Shown: positions 25,395-33,212 of the stretch, piece after piece
Numbering within the stretch: the first letter of the stretch is position 1
Layout of the letters: every line of letters begins with the position of its first letter
Notes under the pieces: model-generated
What the model was told of the DNA's origin: nothing
Seen by the model: the letters and a program-made list of their open reading frames with translations, nothing else
The model's database searches: none
Program-made: the position numbers and the translations under genes
Assembly: GCA_965200175.1 (NCBI GenBank)
Contig: OZ241345.1
Coordinates: 62,001-126,000 of the forward strand
Direction of reading: 5' to 3'
DNA from: Azophilus sp026709365
Lineage (GTDB): Bacteria > Pseudomonadota > Gammaproteobacteria > Pseudomonadales > Azotimanducaceae
Length of the DNA: 64,000 nt

Positions 25395-25469
25395 TGGCGA
25401 TGGCGGGCAACAGGATGGCGGTGGCCGAACTGCCGTGAGCTGCGACGCCCCGAAGACCAGGCTGTCCCG

Positions 25470-26150
25470 ATGCTAGGCGACAACCTTCAAGTTGCCGACG
25501 CCACGCTCACCGGCATCAGCCTGCTCGAATGCGTCAACGCCGAATACGGGGCCAATGGGTTGCGTTTGCCTTTTGTGCCGGACCATCTCGTGCCGGCGAT
25601 GCGGCAGCTCAATGCTGAGCGCCGCTTTGCTTCCGATGAGCGCCTTTTTGCTTCCGAAACGACCTTGCCTGCGCCGTTGGATTTCGTTCCGGCTTGGCTG
25701 GGGGCCATCCGGGCGCCGAGGAATGACGATCAGAAACGGCTTATGAACCGGGATTACCTGTACTTCGGTGAAGCCGGTTATGGCGTGAACAGCCGTTTCT
25801 ACTATTATTTCCTGCACCTTGGGTCGATTTACCTGTTTTACGCGCATCCCTTCGGCGGTGCTTACCAGAACAATGAACTCGCCGCTGACCGGATAAACGC
25901 CGATTCCGCACACATTGCCCGAGCATTCGCCCAACTCTCGACGCAGCCCGCGCGGCGCGGGAGCGCCGTTGCCGTCGTTGCCGACGCTAAGTCAAACGGC
26001 TATGGATGGGGCACGATCGCAGATGGCCAAGGGGGCGATTGGCATGACGCCTCGCTGGAGGAGGCGCTGCGTCAGCTATTGGCTGACGGCTCCATCAGTC
26101 CCACCAGCCGAGTCAACGAGACGGGCCCCGGGCGCACGCAAGGGCCATGA
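25470..26150 (+). CDS. unrecognised protein in the effector-chaperone cassette
   Basis: A 226-residue soluble protein that I cannot assign to a family. An aromatic-rich central stretch (DYLYFGEAGYGVNSRFYYYF, then LFYAHPFGGAYQNN) lies at about 90-138. The C-terminal part has GYGWGTIADGQGGDWHDASL and ends EEALRQLLADGSI before a disordered tail. There is no signal peptide or membrane segment. It lies 75 bases after the kinase-like gene, and its stop overlaps the chaperone start by four bases (ATGA). It could be a second effector, an accessory chaperone or an immunity-like partner. Confidence 0.6.
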   Translation: MLGDNLQVADATLTGISLLECVNAEYGANGLRLPFVPDHLVPAMRQLNAERRFASDERLFASETTLPAPLDFVPAWLGAIRAPRNDDQKRLMNRDYLYFGEAGYGVNSRFYYYFLHLGSIYLFYAHPFGGAYQNNELAADRINADSAHIARAFAQLSTQPARRGSAVAVVADAKSNGYGWGTIADGQGGDWHDASLEEALRQLLADGSISPTSRVNETGPGRTQGP

Positions 26151-26575
26151 GCGTGGATGATGGCTATCAGCAGACGCTCAGACACCTGCTGGAGGGACTT
26201 TCGTTGTCAGCCCAGGAGCCGCCGGACAACTTGGGGCTCCACTTTGACGGGGGCGTTGTCGTCAACTTGGAGCGTTTTTCCGCCCGCTCCGGCGAACAAT
26301 TGGTGATGACCTGCAAGGTGGCGGACGTGGGGGAGTTTGGCTCATTTGAGGATGTTTGCAGATATGCCGCAACAGGCAACTACTATTGGACGAAGGCGCA
26401 TGGCCTCACGCTATCGACGCACGAGTCCACCCATGCGTTGTATGCGCAACACGCGCTGCCGCTGGCGTTGCTGCGCGATGGCTTAAGCGTCACGGACGCA
26501 GGCTTCAACGAATTCGAAAGGGCGTTGGTCAATCTAGTCGATTTCGTCAATGACATCAGGGCTCGGGGCGCTTGA
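26147..26575 (+). CDS. CesT/Tir-type type III secretion chaperone
   Basis: A small acidic 142-residue protein with the alpha-beta-beta-beta-alpha-beta-beta-alpha order of class I type III chaperones: an N-terminal helix (YQQTLRHLLEGLSL), the conserved NLGLHFDGGVVVNLE beta pair, a strand GEQLVMTCKVADVGEF, a helix and strand with ATGNYYWTKAHGLTLSTHES, and a C-terminal helix (ERALVNLVDFVNDIRA). Such proteins dimerise and bind the N-terminal region of one or two effectors. Placement directly after two unknown genes, with an ATGA overlap, supports that. The assignment rests on pattern, not an alignment score. Confidence 0.6.
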   Translation: MSVDDGYQQTLRHLLEGLSLSAQEPPDNLGLHFDGGVVVNLERFSARSGEQLVMTCKVADVGEFGSFEDVCRYAATGNYYWTKAHGLTLSTHESTHALYAQHALPLALLRDGLSVTDAGFNEFERALVNLVDFVNDIRARGA

Positions 26576-26650
26576 CCTCATGGACGGGGATGGGCCGTCC
26601 CTTGAGGCCAGCCGGGAGCGGGAGCCAGTGCGCGCCCGCCCGTCAGGTCG

Positions 26651-26834
26651 GGTAGTGGCTCAGTTTGACTTTGGCTGGGCTTGAGCGGGCGGCGCTCTGA
26701 CGAGCGCTGCTGCGAGGGCAGGACGCCCCCTTGCTCCGGGGCGAAACGCCCGCTTCAGGCGAAACCCCCGGAGCGAGGGCGTCCCGCCCTCGACGGAATC
26801 ACGACGATGACGTGAGTCAAACTGAGCCGCTACC
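26651..26834. mobile_element. MITE-like element, copy M2 (184 bp) with 8-bp target duplication
   Basis: Ends GGTAGTGGCTCAGTTTGACT (26651-26670) and AGTCAAACTGAGCCGCTACC (26815-26834) are inverted repeats matching at 19 of 20. It is flanked directly by TCAGGTCG on both sides (26643-26650 and 26835-26842). The interior resembles M3. No coding capacity. It lies just after the chaperone gene and next to the 95-bp repeat R4. Confidence 0.85.
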
Positions 26835-26846
26835 TCAGGTCGCGCG

Positions 26847-26948
26847 GTGCGCGCGGGCTCAGAAACATCTCGGAATCCGACCTGCGCGACGAGCGCGCGG
26901 AGTTTTGCGCCAGCAAAATGCCATCCGCACCCGCGGAGCGGGTGCGCG
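26847..26948 (-). repeat. 95-bp palindromic repeat, copy R4
   Basis: Read on the minus strand. Stem 2 is GGAGTTTTGC...GCAAAATGCC as written on the plus strand, with paired changes relative to the GGAGTTTCGC...GCGAAACTCC of other copies. Stem 1 is GCACCCGC...GCGGGTGC. It is in tandem with R5, upstream of tRNA-Asn. Confidence 0.75.
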
Positions 26949-27046
26949 TGTGTGCGGGCTCAGAAACATTTCGGAACCCGACCCACGCGACGAACGCGCG
27001 GAGTTTCGCGTCAGCGAAACTCCATCCGCGACCGTTAGGTCGCGCG
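26949..27046 (-). repeat. 95-bp palindromic repeat, copy R5
   Basis: Conserved end GTGCGGGCTCAGAAACATTT, stem 2 GGAGTTTCGC...GCGAAACTCC, and stem 1 CGCGACC...GGTCGCG, which differs in sequence from the adjacent R4 although the two are tandem neighbours. Confidence 0.75.
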
Positions 27047-27129
27047 TGTTGCATTCAAGGCAGCCGTCGCTATACTTTCCGTTCCTCGCCGTCCGGCAAC
27101 CAGCGGTTGGTGAGCATGGTCCTTGCCGT

Positions 27130-27205
27130 TCCGCCTTAGCTCAGTTGGTAGAGCAGCTGACTGTTAATCAGCGGGTCGCTGGTTCGAGCCCAGCAGGCGG
27201 AGCCA
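27130..27205 (+). tRNA. tRNA-Asn (anticodon GTT), CCA encoded
   Basis: A 76-nt cloverleaf: acceptor stem TCCGCCT/AGGCGGA, D-arm GCTCAGTTGGTAGAGC, anticodon loop CTGTTAA (GTT) on a GCTGA/TCAGC stem, T-arm GCTGGTTCGAGCCCAGC, and encoded CCA. Convergent with tRNA-Thr 347 bases downstream. Confidence 0.95.
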
Positions 27206-27208
27206 AAT

Positions 27209-27248
27209 AAATCAACGGGTTGCGGGATTTAGGGCGGCTCGTTGATTT
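27209..27248 (+). terminator. hairpin after tRNA-Asn, probable terminator
   Basis: AAATCAACG (27209-27217) pairs with CGTTGATTT (27240-27248), followed by a short T-run. Its position directly after the tRNA 3' end fits transcription termination, though the 22-base loop is long. Confidence 0.45.
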
Positions 27249-27551
27249 TGGCAGGCAGGCACGGAAGGCGTGAACTCCGCGCTGGCCCAGGACTTTGCCA
27301 CCTGTCGGCTTGGAACCGACGGTCGCCGCTTCGCCTACCGGGACTGCGCGGGCACCTAGTGTTCCGTCCGCGTTCGGGTCAATCGTGCGGGGATCGCCCA
27401 CCGTCGGACTGACGCACGGGCGCTCCCCGGCCCGGTTCCAAGGCGGCTGCTCCCGGGAGCCATCCGGGCCATTGAAGCCATTACGACCTGAAATGGATGT
27501 GCCACTGAACCCGAAGGCTCACGACCAGTTATCACAAGTCGTTGATTTATT

Positions 27552-27627
<76 letters not shown>

Positions 27628-27711
27628 ATGGGCTGGGGCTGTGATGCTCCGGCGTCCTAGCTTTTCAGGGCGGCGGCAGTTTACTCGACCTTGGGGGAAT
27701 CGAACAGGCTG

Positions 27712-27807
27712 GCGCACCCGCTTCGCGGGCGCGGATGGAGTTTCGCTGGCGCGAAACGCCGCGCTCGTCGCGCAGGTCAGGTTCCGATAGGTTTCTGAGC
27801 CCGCACA
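27712..27807 (+). repeat. 95-bp palindromic repeat, copy R6
   Basis: Stem 1 is CGCACCCGC...GCGGGCGCG (27712-27733), stem 2 is GGAGTTTCGC...GCGAAACGCC, and the tail is AGGTTTCTGAGCCCGCACA. Located upstream of the GMC oxidoreductase gene. Confidence 0.75.
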
Positions 27808-27878
27808 CTCCCTCGATCTGCTACGGTTCGACACCGTTTGGTCGTTCGACTCAAGAGAGGCCGATCTTGGATGGATGG

Positions 27879-29498
27879 ATGGAAGCTGACTTCGTCATCG
27901 TCGGCGCCGGTTCGGCGGGCTGTGCGCTGGCCCATCGCCTGTCCGAGGACGGGCGCAGCAGCGTTATCCTGATTGAGCGCGGTGGTCGCGGCTGCGGCCC
28001 GTTGATCCAGATGCCCGGGGCGCTCTCCTATCCGATGAACATGAAGCGCTATGACTGGGGGCTGCGCACGGCTCCGGAACCCGCCCTCGGCGGCCGCCGC
28101 CTGGCCGTTCCGCGCGGCAAGGTGCTGGGCGGCTCCTCGTCGATCAATGGCATGGTCTATGTGCGCGGTCACGCTCGGGATTTCGATCACTGGGCGGCAA
28201 GCGGCGCGCGGGGCTGGGCCCATGCCGACGTGCTGCCCTACTTTCAACGCATGGAGGACTGGCACGACGGCGGGCACGGCGGCGATGCGGGTTGGCGCGG
28301 CTCCGGCGGCCCGGTGCGGGTGACGCGGGCGCGGCAGCTGCACCCGTTGGCCCAAGCGTTCATCGCAGCCGGTCGGGAGGCAGGCTACCCGCGGACCCCG
28401 GATTGCAACGGCCGTCAACAGGAGGGCTTCGGCCCGTTCGACCGAACCATCTGGAATGGGCGGCGCTTCTCGGCGGCGCGGGCCTACCTGCAAACCGCGT
28501 TGGCGCGGCCCAACCTGCGGTGGGTTCGGGGCCTCGCCCGATCCGTGCCGATTGTCGATGGGCGGGCTGCTGGCGTGGAACTGCGGCAGGGACGGCGCAT
28601 CACCGTGGTCCGGGCGCGTCGGGAAGTGATTCTTGCGGCCTCGGCCATTCATTCGCCCAAACTGCTGTTGTTGTCCGGCATTGGATCGGCGGACGAACTG
28701 GCCCAGCTGGGGATTGGCGTGGTTGCCGACCGCCCCGGCGTCGGCCTGAACCTGCAGGACCACTTGGAGGTAACGGTGCAGGTGGCTTGCCGGCAACCCA
28801 TCACCCTGCACCGCCACTGGAGTCTGTTCGGCAAGTTGTCGGCGGGCATCGAGTGGCTTTGCGCGCGAACCGGCCCGGGCGCCTCCAACCACTTCGATGC
28901 CGGCGCTTTCATCCGCTCGGAAGCGGCCATCGAGTACCCGGACGTGCAGCTTCACTTCCTGCCCATCGCCGTGCGCTACGATGGCCGAACGGCGGCTGAA
29001 GGGCATGGCTTCCAAGCTCATGTCGGGCCAATGCGCTCGCCCTCGCGGGGCAAGGTCGCGCTCGGTTCCGCCGACCCCGAATCCCCGCCGGTCATTCGAT
29101 TCAACTACATGAGCCAGCCGGAGGACTGGACGGCATTTCGCCGCTGCATCCGCCTGACCAGGGAGATACTCTCGCAAAGGGCGTTGCGACCCTATGCCAA
29201 CGGCGAAATCCAGCCCGGCGAAGCGATCCGCAGCGATGCGCAAATCGATGCCTTCATCGCCGCCAACGCCGAGAGCGCCTACCATCCCTGCGGCACCTGC
29301 CGCATGGGCGCTGATGATGACCCCTTGGCGGTGGTGGACCCCGAATGCCGCGTCATCGGCCTGCGCGGCCTGCGCGTTGCGGACAGTTCGATCTTTCCGC
29401 GCATCACCAACGGCAATCTCAATGCGCCCTCCATGATGGTCGGCGAGAAGGCGGCGGACCACATCCTGGGACGGATGCCGCCACCGTCGCCCGAATGA
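27879..29498 (+). CDS. GMC-family FAD oxidoreductase (choline/alcohol dehydrogenase type)
   Basis: A 539-residue flavoenzyme that oxidises an alcohol. FAD-binding VIVGAGSAGCALAHRL lies near the N-terminus, the GMC signature GKVLGGSSSINGMVYVRG near residues 78-95, AASAIHSPKLLLLSGIG in the middle, and the C-terminal active-site His segment AYHPCGTCRMG followed by VADSSIFPRITNGNLNAPSM. The substrate is unknown. ATG 27879 puts the nucleotide loop at residue 7; a TTG at 27867 sits better after aagagagg and is an alternative. The last codons and the TGA stop lie in a 40-base remnant of the MITE family, but the core protein is complete. Confidence 0.9.
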   Translation: MEADFVIVGAGSAGCALAHRLSEDGRSSVILIERGGRGCGPLIQMPGALSYPMNMKRYDWGLRTAPEPALGGRRLAVPRGKVLGGSSSINGMVYVRGHARDFDHWAASGARGWAHADVLPYFQRMEDWHDGGHGGDAGWRGSGGPVRVTRARQLHPLAQAFIAAGREAGYPRTPDCNGRQQEGFGPFDRTIWNGRRFSAARAYLQTALARPNLRWVRGLARSVPIVDGRAAGVELRQGRRITVVRARREVILAASAIHSPKLLLLSGIGSADELAQLGIGVVADRPGVGLNLQDHLEVTVQVACRQPITLHRHWSLFGKLSAGIEWLCARTGPGASNHFDAGAFIRSEAAIEYPDVQLHFLPIAVRYDGRTAAEGHGFQAHVGPMRSPSRGKVALGSADPESPPVIRFNYMSQPEDWTAFRRCIRLTREILSQRALRPYANGEIQPGEAIRSDAQIDAFIAANAESAYHPCGTCRMGADDDPLAVVDPECRVIGLRGLRVADSSIFPRITNGNLNAPSMMVGEKAADHILGRMPPPSPE

Positions 29499-29530
29499 CG
29501 ACGATGACGTGAGTCAAGCTGAGCCACCAC
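29491..29530. mobile_element. MITE-like element, right-end remnant M4
   Basis: Forty bases match the right end of M3 with four differences, including AGTCAAGCTGAGCCAC. No left end is found. The GMC oxidoreductase stop codon (29496-29498) lies inside it. Confidence 0.6.
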
Positions 29531-29589
29531 TACCGGCGATGCGGCGCAGTGGCGCATAATGGCGACTTGACCGCTGCTCGGAGCGCATC

Positions 29590-29925
29590 ATGTCCAATGG
29601 AAACGAGGACCTGCCGATGGTCGCTTGGGACGGGCGAAGTATTCGGGTTCGCCTGCCCGACCCTCGCGGCAACGTGATCGAAGCGAACTGGCAGGTCAAC
29701 CAAACCAACGTGGTGCGCATCCGCAAGGCCGGAACGACCGACTGGAGCGCCGGCTTCGAGACGCCCCTGTCGCACTGCCAATTCCACGGGCTTGAACCGG
29801 ATACGGAGTACGAAGTGGAAATACGCGCCAAAAGCGGCTCGGGGCTTGGAGCGCCGGCCCAAGCGAAGTTCCACACCCAGCCCGATGGCGCGGCCGACAA
29901 CGTCATTCCCTTTCCAAGGAGGTAG
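29590..29925 (+). CDS. small stand-alone fibronectin type III domain protein
   Basis: A 111-residue protein made of little more than one FN3 domain: strands around IRVRLPDPRGNVIEANWQVN and NVVRIRKAGTTDW, and the typical late strand LEPDTEYEVEIRAKSGSGLG followed by PAQAKFHTQP. There is no signal peptide or membrane segment, so it would be cytoplasmic, which is unusual for FN3. The ATG at 29590 starts the frame. It lies just upstream of the restriction-modification genes. Function unknown. Confidence 0.65.
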   Translation: MSNGNEDLPMVAWDGRSIRVRLPDPRGNVIEANWQVNQTNVVRIRKAGTTDWSAGFETPLSHCQFHGLEPDTEYEVEIRAKSGSGLGAPAQAKFHTQPDGAADNVIPFPRR

Positions 29926-29998
29926 CGCACCCTTTACCAATGGATCGGCCTAGTTTCGTCCGCTACGTTACTCAGATCGTCCTTGCCAAGGAGGCAAC

Positions 29999-30835
29999 AT
30001 GGTCCCCGAACCCACGTTCAAAGGCCTGCCCAACGTATTTTGGGCTTACGTCAAACTGATCTCGGAGCAACTCGGATACGCAGAGCGAGGCGATCAATCC
30101 AGTGGCCTGCGTCGATACACCCTGCCACAAATAGTCACTTTGCTTAACAAAATGGAGCTTGAGACCAGTGAGGTTATGTCCACCCCCACCTCACCGACTC
30201 AATTTGGCGGGGAAGTTTGCGACTACCTGAATTACCGTGCGCGATCCTTGGAACAGCATGCGAAGTTAAACCTGATGAGCAGGGAGGAAGCTCGCGCTGA
30301 GTTTGAACGCCTCAGAAGCACCCTTAATCCGACCTGCCCGCTTCCGATGAACAAGCAAAGGGGAGAAAAACGCCACCACGCCTATCTCACCTGTATTGTG
30401 AACATGCTGACGGAACAGGCGCTTGGAGGTCGGCCTTTTGTCGCTGACCCGCGCCGATTGACGCTCCTGACCGGGAACCGTCGCCCCATTCACACGGGAT
30501 CAAGATGGATGGACGGCGCTTATCCGGATGCGGTGGATGCCGTGGCTGTTTGGGAGATCAAGGAGCACTAAGGCACCACGACGTTCGGCAGCCGTGTTTC
30601 CGCAGCCATATACGAAACGATGCTTGACGGCTTCGAATTGGCGGAACTTCAGCGGAGAACTGGGCGCACCGTGCGCCACTACCTCATCATCGACGACTTC
30701 AACACATGGTGGACGATGGGTCGTTCCTATCTGTGTCGAATTGTGGACCTAATGCACTGCGGACTGCTTGATGAAGCGCTCTTCGGGAGGGAAGTGCTTG
30801 TTCGCTGGCCCCAGATCGTGGCGGATTGGCTTTGA
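29999..30835 (+). pseudogene. type II restriction endonuclease interrupted by an in-frame TAA
   Basis: ATG 29999, with an aaggagg site upstream, opens a 190-codon frame that ends at TAA 30569-30571. The same frame then continues without any shift to TGA 30835, and the downstream part (MLDGFELAELQRRTGRTVRH...IIDDFNTWWTMGRSYLCRI) reads like a true protein. The stop follows the probable PD-(D/E)XK segment PDAVDAVAVWEIKEH, so TAA most simply replaces a Tyr codon (TAC or TAT). The full protein would be 278 residues. It is paired with the DNA methyltransferase 52 bases downstream. The truncated product would keep the ExK motif but lose the last third. Confidence 0.7.
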
Positions 30836-30887
30836 GTTTGCTTGCAGGTCGCCCATAATCACTCTTCAAAAGCGGAGTTTGAGTATC

Positions 30888-31769
30888 GTGCTCCAGCCGG
30901 ATTTACTACAGCCCCAAGGAATCTCAGCACCGAAGCGCTTCACCACTCAGCTCCTCAAGTGGGTGGGCAACAAGCAGCGCTTTGCGCACGAAATCGCCGC
31001 ACATTTCCCCACCGACTACGGCACCTACCACGAGCCGTTTCTTGGCAGTGGTGCCGTGTTGGGAACAGTGGCCCCTCCGCGGGCAAAGGCTTCGGACGCG
31101 TGTGCGCCATTGATTGAAATCTGGAATCTGGTGCATGGGGATCCGGACCACCTCGCGAACAGCTATCGAGAGCGTTGGGATGAATTTATGTCCGACCGTG
31201 TGGGCACCTACGAGCGCGTCAGGGAGCAATTCAACCGCAAGCACAATCCCGAAGACTTGTTTTTTCTCGCGAGAACCTGTTATGCGGGAATCATCCGATT
31301 CCGCACCGACGGCCACATGAGCACACCCATCGGACCTCATCGTCCAGTACCGCCCGACTCTGTCGCCGACCGAATACGATTGTGGGCCGAACGCACATGC
31401 GGCGCGTCATTCACCTGCCAGGACTTTGAATGTGCGCTAGATACAGCGCAATGCGGAGACTTGGTATACTGCGACCCACCCTATTCCGACACGCAGACTA
31501 TTCTCTATGGTGCTCAAGCCTTCAGTTTGAGCAGGCTGTTCCTCGCTATCGAAAGGGCGAAGCGGCGGGGAGTTCGAGTGGCCCTGTCCATTGATGGCCG
31601 CAAGAAATCCGGCCGGAAGCATATCCAAGTAAACGTGCCTCCTGGTTTGTTCGAGACTGAATGCAGCATTGCTTGCGGACGCAGCATGCTGCGACGGCTG
31701 CAAATGGCTGGCATGACTTTGGAGTCTGAGGAGGTGACTGACCGGTTGTTGCTGACTTGGTCGTTGTAG
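30888..31769 (+). CDS. D12-class (Dam-like) DNA adenine N6-methyltransferase
   Basis: A 293-residue methyltransferase that transfers a methyl group from SAM to adenine. Motif X lies in LLKWVGNKQRFAHEI, motif I in YHEPFLGSGAVLG and catalytic motif IV as DPPYSDTQ (VYCDPPYSDTQTILY), the order of the alpha/D12 class of MboI/DpnM-type enzymes. GTG 30888 is chosen because AGCGGAG lies 10 bases upstream. It follows the broken endonuclease, making a type II restriction-modification pair. The methylase appears intact, as expected if it is kept after nuclease loss. The recognition sequence is not deducible. Confidence 0.88.
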   Translation: MLQPDLLQPQGISAPKRFTTQLLKWVGNKQRFAHEIAAHFPTDYGTYHEPFLGSGAVLGTVAPPRAKASDACAPLIEIWNLVHGDPDHLANSYRERWDEFMSDRVGTYERVREQFNRKHNPEDLFFLARTCYAGIIRFRTDGHMSTPIGPHRPVPPDSVADRIRLWAERTCGASFTCQDFECALDTAQCGDLVYCDPPYSDTQTILYGAQAFSLSRLFLAIERAKRRGVRVALSIDGRKKSGRKHIQVNVPPGLFETECSIACGRSMLRRLQMAGMTLESEEVTDRLLLTWSL

Positions 31770-31864
31770 ATGTTCCAAGCTGACTTAAAGAGCTTGAAGC
31801 CACCAACAGGCTGGCATGAGAAGCACCGGACGCAGCGAGCCTTTAGTCCGAAAACGCTGCCGGT

Positions 31865-33178
31865 TCAGCCGTCTGCGACGATCGCTTGGTAGGTCAGCCG
31901 CCGTGACAGGGAGCGCACGTCGGGCCGGTCGTCGCCGAACTGCTGGATCATGCCAACGAAGATGAGGCTCTCCTGCGGGTCGATCCAGAACCAAGTGCCG
32001 GCGATGCCGCCCCAGTAGTACTCGCCCTTGGAAATCCGGTCTGCCTCCACCGGGTCCAGAACGACGGCGAAATTGAGGCCGAAGCCCTGCCCTGGCGAGT
32101 ACTCCGGCACGCCCTTGGGCATTTGGTTGCGGTGCATCAGCGCCACGGTGGAAGGCGCAAGGAGGCGCACGCCATCGAGTTCCCCGCCGTTGAGCAGCAT
32201 CTGGCAGAAGCGGGCGTAGTCCATGGTGGTGGAGACCAAGCCGCCGCCGCCGGAGAGGAAGTTCACCGGGGAGAGGTAGTCGCGGTTGCGCAGCGGCTCG
32301 CCGCTAGGCCGCTGGAGTGCGCCGTCCTCCCCGTAAACATAGACTTGAGCGAACCGCTCCGCCTTTTCCGGCGGCACCCAGAAGCCGGTGTCGTCCATCC
32401 CCAGGGGGTCGAAGATCCGTTCCTTTAGGAACTCATCGAACGGCTGGCCGGAAAGCACCTCCACCAAGTGGCCCTGCACGTCCACGGCGACGCTGTAGTG
32501 CCACATGGAGCCGGGCTGCTGGCGCAGCGGAATCTTGGCGAGGTCTGCGATGAAGTCCTGCAGGGTGGAGTCCGGGTGCATGAGCTCGGCCTCCCGGTAG
32601 AGCGCGTCCACTGGCGATTCCGAAAAGATGCCGTAGCTTAGGCCGGCGGTGTGGCTCATCAGTTCGCGGATGGTCATCGGGTGGTCGGCGGGTTCGGTGA
32701 CGATGCCGTTGTCGTCCTCGCCGACCGCCACAGGCAGGTCCTTGAACTCCGGTATGTAGTTCTCCACCGGGTCGCTGAGCTGGAAGCGGCCTTCCTCGTA
32801 GAGCAGCATCAGGGCGACGCTGGTGACGGGCTTGGTCATGGAGTAGATGCGGAAGATGGCGTCCTGGGCCATCGGCTTGCCGGCCTCCATGTCCTGGGCG
32901 CCGAAGGTGCCGAAGTGCGCCACCTTGCCGTGGCGGGCGATGAGCGTGGTGATGCCGGCGAGCCGCCCGTCATCGACCAAGCCCTGCATGGCCGCCGACA
33001 GGCGCTCCAGGCGTTCGCTTGACAGCCCCACGGCCTCGGGCGCGGCGCGGGTCAGCGCCGCCTCGGCGGGCGCCGGGCTGGCGGTTGGTTGACTGGCCGG
33101 CGTGCAGGCCAGAAGCCCCAAGCTGAGCAGCAACGCGGCAAGGCGGCCTGTTGCGGCGGGAATGTTGCGCATGGTCAC
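31865..33178 (-). CDS. beta-lactamase-family serine hydrolase, lipoprotein
   Basis: A 437-residue esterase or beta-lactamase-like (class C fold) protein. The N-terminus has a lipoprotein signal with the lipobox LLAC (C25). The catalytic SxxK is S113-MTK116 in IFRIYSMTKPVTS. A WHYSVAVDVQGHLVE segment supplies the YxN-like tyrosine region, and GGGLVSTTMDYARF and FGLNFAVV follow. Such proteins commonly hydrolyse esters or lactones in the periplasm. It is 34 bases upstream of an HSL-type hydrolase and then a Baeyer-Villiger monooxygenase on the same strand, which suggests an ester or lactone from ketone oxidation as substrate. Confidence 0.85.
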   Translation of the reverse strand: MTMRNIPAATGRLAALLLSLGLLACTPASQPTASPAPAEAALTRAAPEAVGLSSERLERLSAAMQGLVDDGRLAGITTLIARHGKVAHFGTFGAQDMEAGKPMAQDAIFRIYSMTKPVTSVALMLLYEEGRFQLSDPVENYIPEFKDLPVAVGEDDNGIVTEPADHPMTIRELMSHTAGLSYGIFSESPVDALYREAELMHPDSTLQDFIADLAKIPLRQQPGSMWHYSVAVDVQGHLVEVLSGQPFDEFLKERIFDPLGMDDTGFWVPPEKAERFAQVYVYGEDGALQRPSGEPLRNRDYLSPVNFLSGGGGLVSTTMDYARFCQMLLNGGELDGVRLLAPSTVALMHRNQMPKGVPEYSPGQGFGLNFAVVLDPVEADRISKGEYYWGGIAGTWFWIDPQESLIFVGMIQQFGDDRPDVRSLSRRLTYQAIVADG

Positions 33179-33212
33179 GTCCTTCTTGAATTGATTGGGT
33201 TAGGGGCGAATC

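Noticed and set aside
26731..27210. Possible 159-residue protein upstream of and across tRNA-Asn
   Set aside because: It translates MITE copy M2, the two 95-bp repeats and the tRNA; the repeated GSETSRN-like peptides are translated repeat sequence.
27168..27401. 77-residue minus-strand frame ending PAGLEPATR over tRNA-Asn
   Set aside because: This is the well-known spurious translation of a tRNA T-arm region, not a gene.
27777..29462. 561-codon open frame on the minus strand opposite the GMC oxidoreductase
   Set aside because: The plus strand carries all GMC motifs; the antisense frame is low-complexity Arg/Gly/Ala-rich and a by-product of high GC.
30569..30571. Frameshift in the restriction gene
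   Set aside because: The downstream protein-like sequence is in the same frame; a single nonsense change explains it without an indel.
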